A stretch of DNA of 13,726 nt from Chitinophagaceae bacterium (GTDB lineage: Bacteria > Bacteroidota > Bacteroidia > Chitinophagales > Chitinophagaceae), in assembly GCA_017853235.1 (NCBI GenBank), contig JAFMJX010000031.1, forward strand, positions 1 to 13,726, in the 5' to 3' direction. Shown in pieces: positions 12,708 to 13,726 of the stretch. Position 1 is the first letter of the stretch. Every line of letters begins with the position of its first letter. Under the pieces are notes generated by a model that did not search any database, was not told where the DNA came from, and saw only the letters and a program-made list of their open reading frames with translations. The translations under genes were made by a program, and so were the position numbers.

Positions 12708-13726
12708 ATGAAACTTTCTCAATTTAGGTACGACCTACCTTTAAACCTCATTGCTCAATACCCTACTAAAAGAAGGGAAGACAGTAGACTCCTTGTAGTG
12801 AACCGCCAAAATGGTCACATGGAGAATCGTAATTTTTCAGATTTATTAGAATACTATGATGACAAAGATGTTTTTGTAGTAAATAACACCAAAGTTTTTC
12901 CTGCTCGCATGTATGGCAGAAAAGAAAAAACAGGTGCGAAGATTGAAGTATTCTTATTAAGAGAATTAAACAAACCCAATCGTTTATGGGATGTTATTGT
13001 TGATCCCGCAAGAAAAATTCGTGTAGGAAACAAATTGTACTTTGGTGAAAACGAAGAATTGGTGGCTGAAGTCATTGATAATACTACAAGTCGTGGTCGC
13101 ACTATCCGTTTTTTATGGGACGGAGATGATGCAGGATTCAAAAACATGCTTGAATTTTTAGGTGAAACGCCATTGCCTAAATACATCAAGCGTAAACCAG
13201 ATGAAGAAGATAAAGAAAGATACCAAACAGTATACGCTAAGCATGAAGGTGCTGTTGCTGCTCCTACTGCAGGGTTACACTTTAGTAAAGAGTTAATTAA
13301 GAAATCAGAAATTATTGGAATACGATTTGCCGAAGTAACCTTACATACTGGATTAAGCACTTTCAGGCCAATTGAAGTAGAAGATTTAAGCAAACATAAA
13401 ATGGATGCAGAATACTTCAAAATTGATGAAGATGCTTGTCGTATTATTAATACTGCTAAGCAAAATGGTAAAAGAGTATGTTCCATTGGCACCACTGCCA
13501 TGAGAGCTATGGAAAGCAGTGTAACAGCCCAACGTTTATTAAAGCCAGCGGAAGGTTGGACCAATCATTTTATACACCCTCCATATAACTTTAACATTGC
13601 AGACAGCTTAGTGACTAACTTCCATTTGCCAAAAACTAGTTTATTAATCATGACTTGTGCTTTTGCAGGTTACGAATTAGCAATGGAAGCTTATAAAAAA
13701 GCAATTAAAGATAAATACCGTTTCTT
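12708..13726 (+). CDS. queA: tRNA preQ1(34) ribosyltransferase-isomerase QueA (3' truncated)
   Basis: QueA transfers and isomerises the ribosyl group of SAM onto 7-aminomethyl-7-deazaguanine at tRNA position 34, forming epoxyqueuosine in Asp, Asn, His and Tyr tRNAs. The frame is open from the ATG at 12708 to the window edge (339 complete codons). Family motifs appear in order: MKLSQFRYDLP..LIAQYP, SRLLVVNR, VNNTKVFPARMYG, ETPLPKYIKR, YAKHEGAVAAPTAGLHFS, TLHTGLSTFRPI, CSIGTTAMRAMES and TNHFIHPPYNF...DSLVTNFHLPKTSLLIM. QueA proteins are about 340-350 aa, so probably only about ten residues are missing. A long antisense frame overlapping it (12854-13564) is a shadow. The gene has its own -7 box and a possibly structured leader. 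Confidence 0.95.
   Translation, partial: MKLSQFRYDLPLNLIAQYPTKRREDSRLLVVNRQNGHMENRNFSDLLEYYDDKDVFVVNNTKVFPARMYGRKEKTGAKIEVFLLRELNKPNRLWDVIVDPARKIRVGNKLYFGENEELVAEVIDNTTSRGRTIRFLWDGDDAGFKNMLEFLGETPLPKYIKRKPDEEDKERYQTVYAKHEGAVAAPTAGLHFSKELIKKSEIIGIRFAEVTLHTGLSTFRPIEVEDLSKHKMDAEYFKIDEDACRIINTAKQNGKRVCSIGTTAMRAMESSVTAQRLLKPAEGWTNHFIHPPYNFNIADSLVTNFHLPKTSLLIMTCAFAGYELAMEAYKKAIKDKYRF

Noticed and set aside
12854..13564. 236-codon open frame on the minus strand
   Set aside because: It lies entirely antisense to queA, whose protein motifs are unmistakable, and its translation (Ser-, Leu- and Lys-rich) matches no family I know.

Overview
The window looks like chromosomal DNA of a Bacteroidota bacterium, most likely of the Chitinophagaceae. 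This placement is inferred from several things: AT-rich sequence, almost no Shine-Dalgarno signals, TAnnTTTG promoter boxes in the intergenic gaps, a short-form AMP nucleosidase, a lone HsdR-N domain protein, a CcmD of the DRKL...LE type and a CcmC with a WGSPW...DPKQN signature. No phage, IS, CRISPR or toxin genes were found. Most genes are housekeeping or cell-envelope functions.

Left edge (1-230): the last 26 nt of a tRNA gene, with no tRNA body upstream, joined to AT-rich DNA and followed by a strong intrinsic terminator. This looks like the att scar at one end of an integrated element lying left of the window. A secreted beta-propeller lactonase follows (231-1337, +).

Nucleotide-sugar operon (1315-6064, -): read 6064 to 1315, it encodes a DegT-family aminotransferase, UDP-glucose 6-dehydrogenase, a UDP-glucuronate decarboxylase (UDP-xylose synthase), an RmlD-type reductase and a small SET-domain methyltransferase. 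Gaps are 10, 2 and 2 bp, followed by an ATGA overlap, so the five genes are probably one transcript. The set supplies UDP-glucuronate and UDP-xylose, and probably amino- and deoxy-sugars, for surface polysaccharide or LPS. The end of the SET gene overlaps the end of the lactonase gene.

Rightward genes (6184-8699, +): Kdo transferase (waaA), thymidine kinase (tdk) and the haem-exporter subunit ccmB, with ccmB starting inside tdk.

Middle (8753-11505): AMP nucleosidase (-), a 144-aa HsdR N-terminal-like PD-(D/E)xK protein (+) and a eukaryote-like glutamate dehydrogenase (-).

Right side (11549-13726): a 57-aa CcmD-like gene and ccmC (-) lie upstream of the dehydrogenase gene in the same orientation. 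Facing away from ccmC is queA (+), truncated by the window edge. It is preceded by a promoter box and a foldable leader of about 50 nt that I could not match to any RNA family I know. The leader and the tRNA/att scar are the least ordinary parts of the window.
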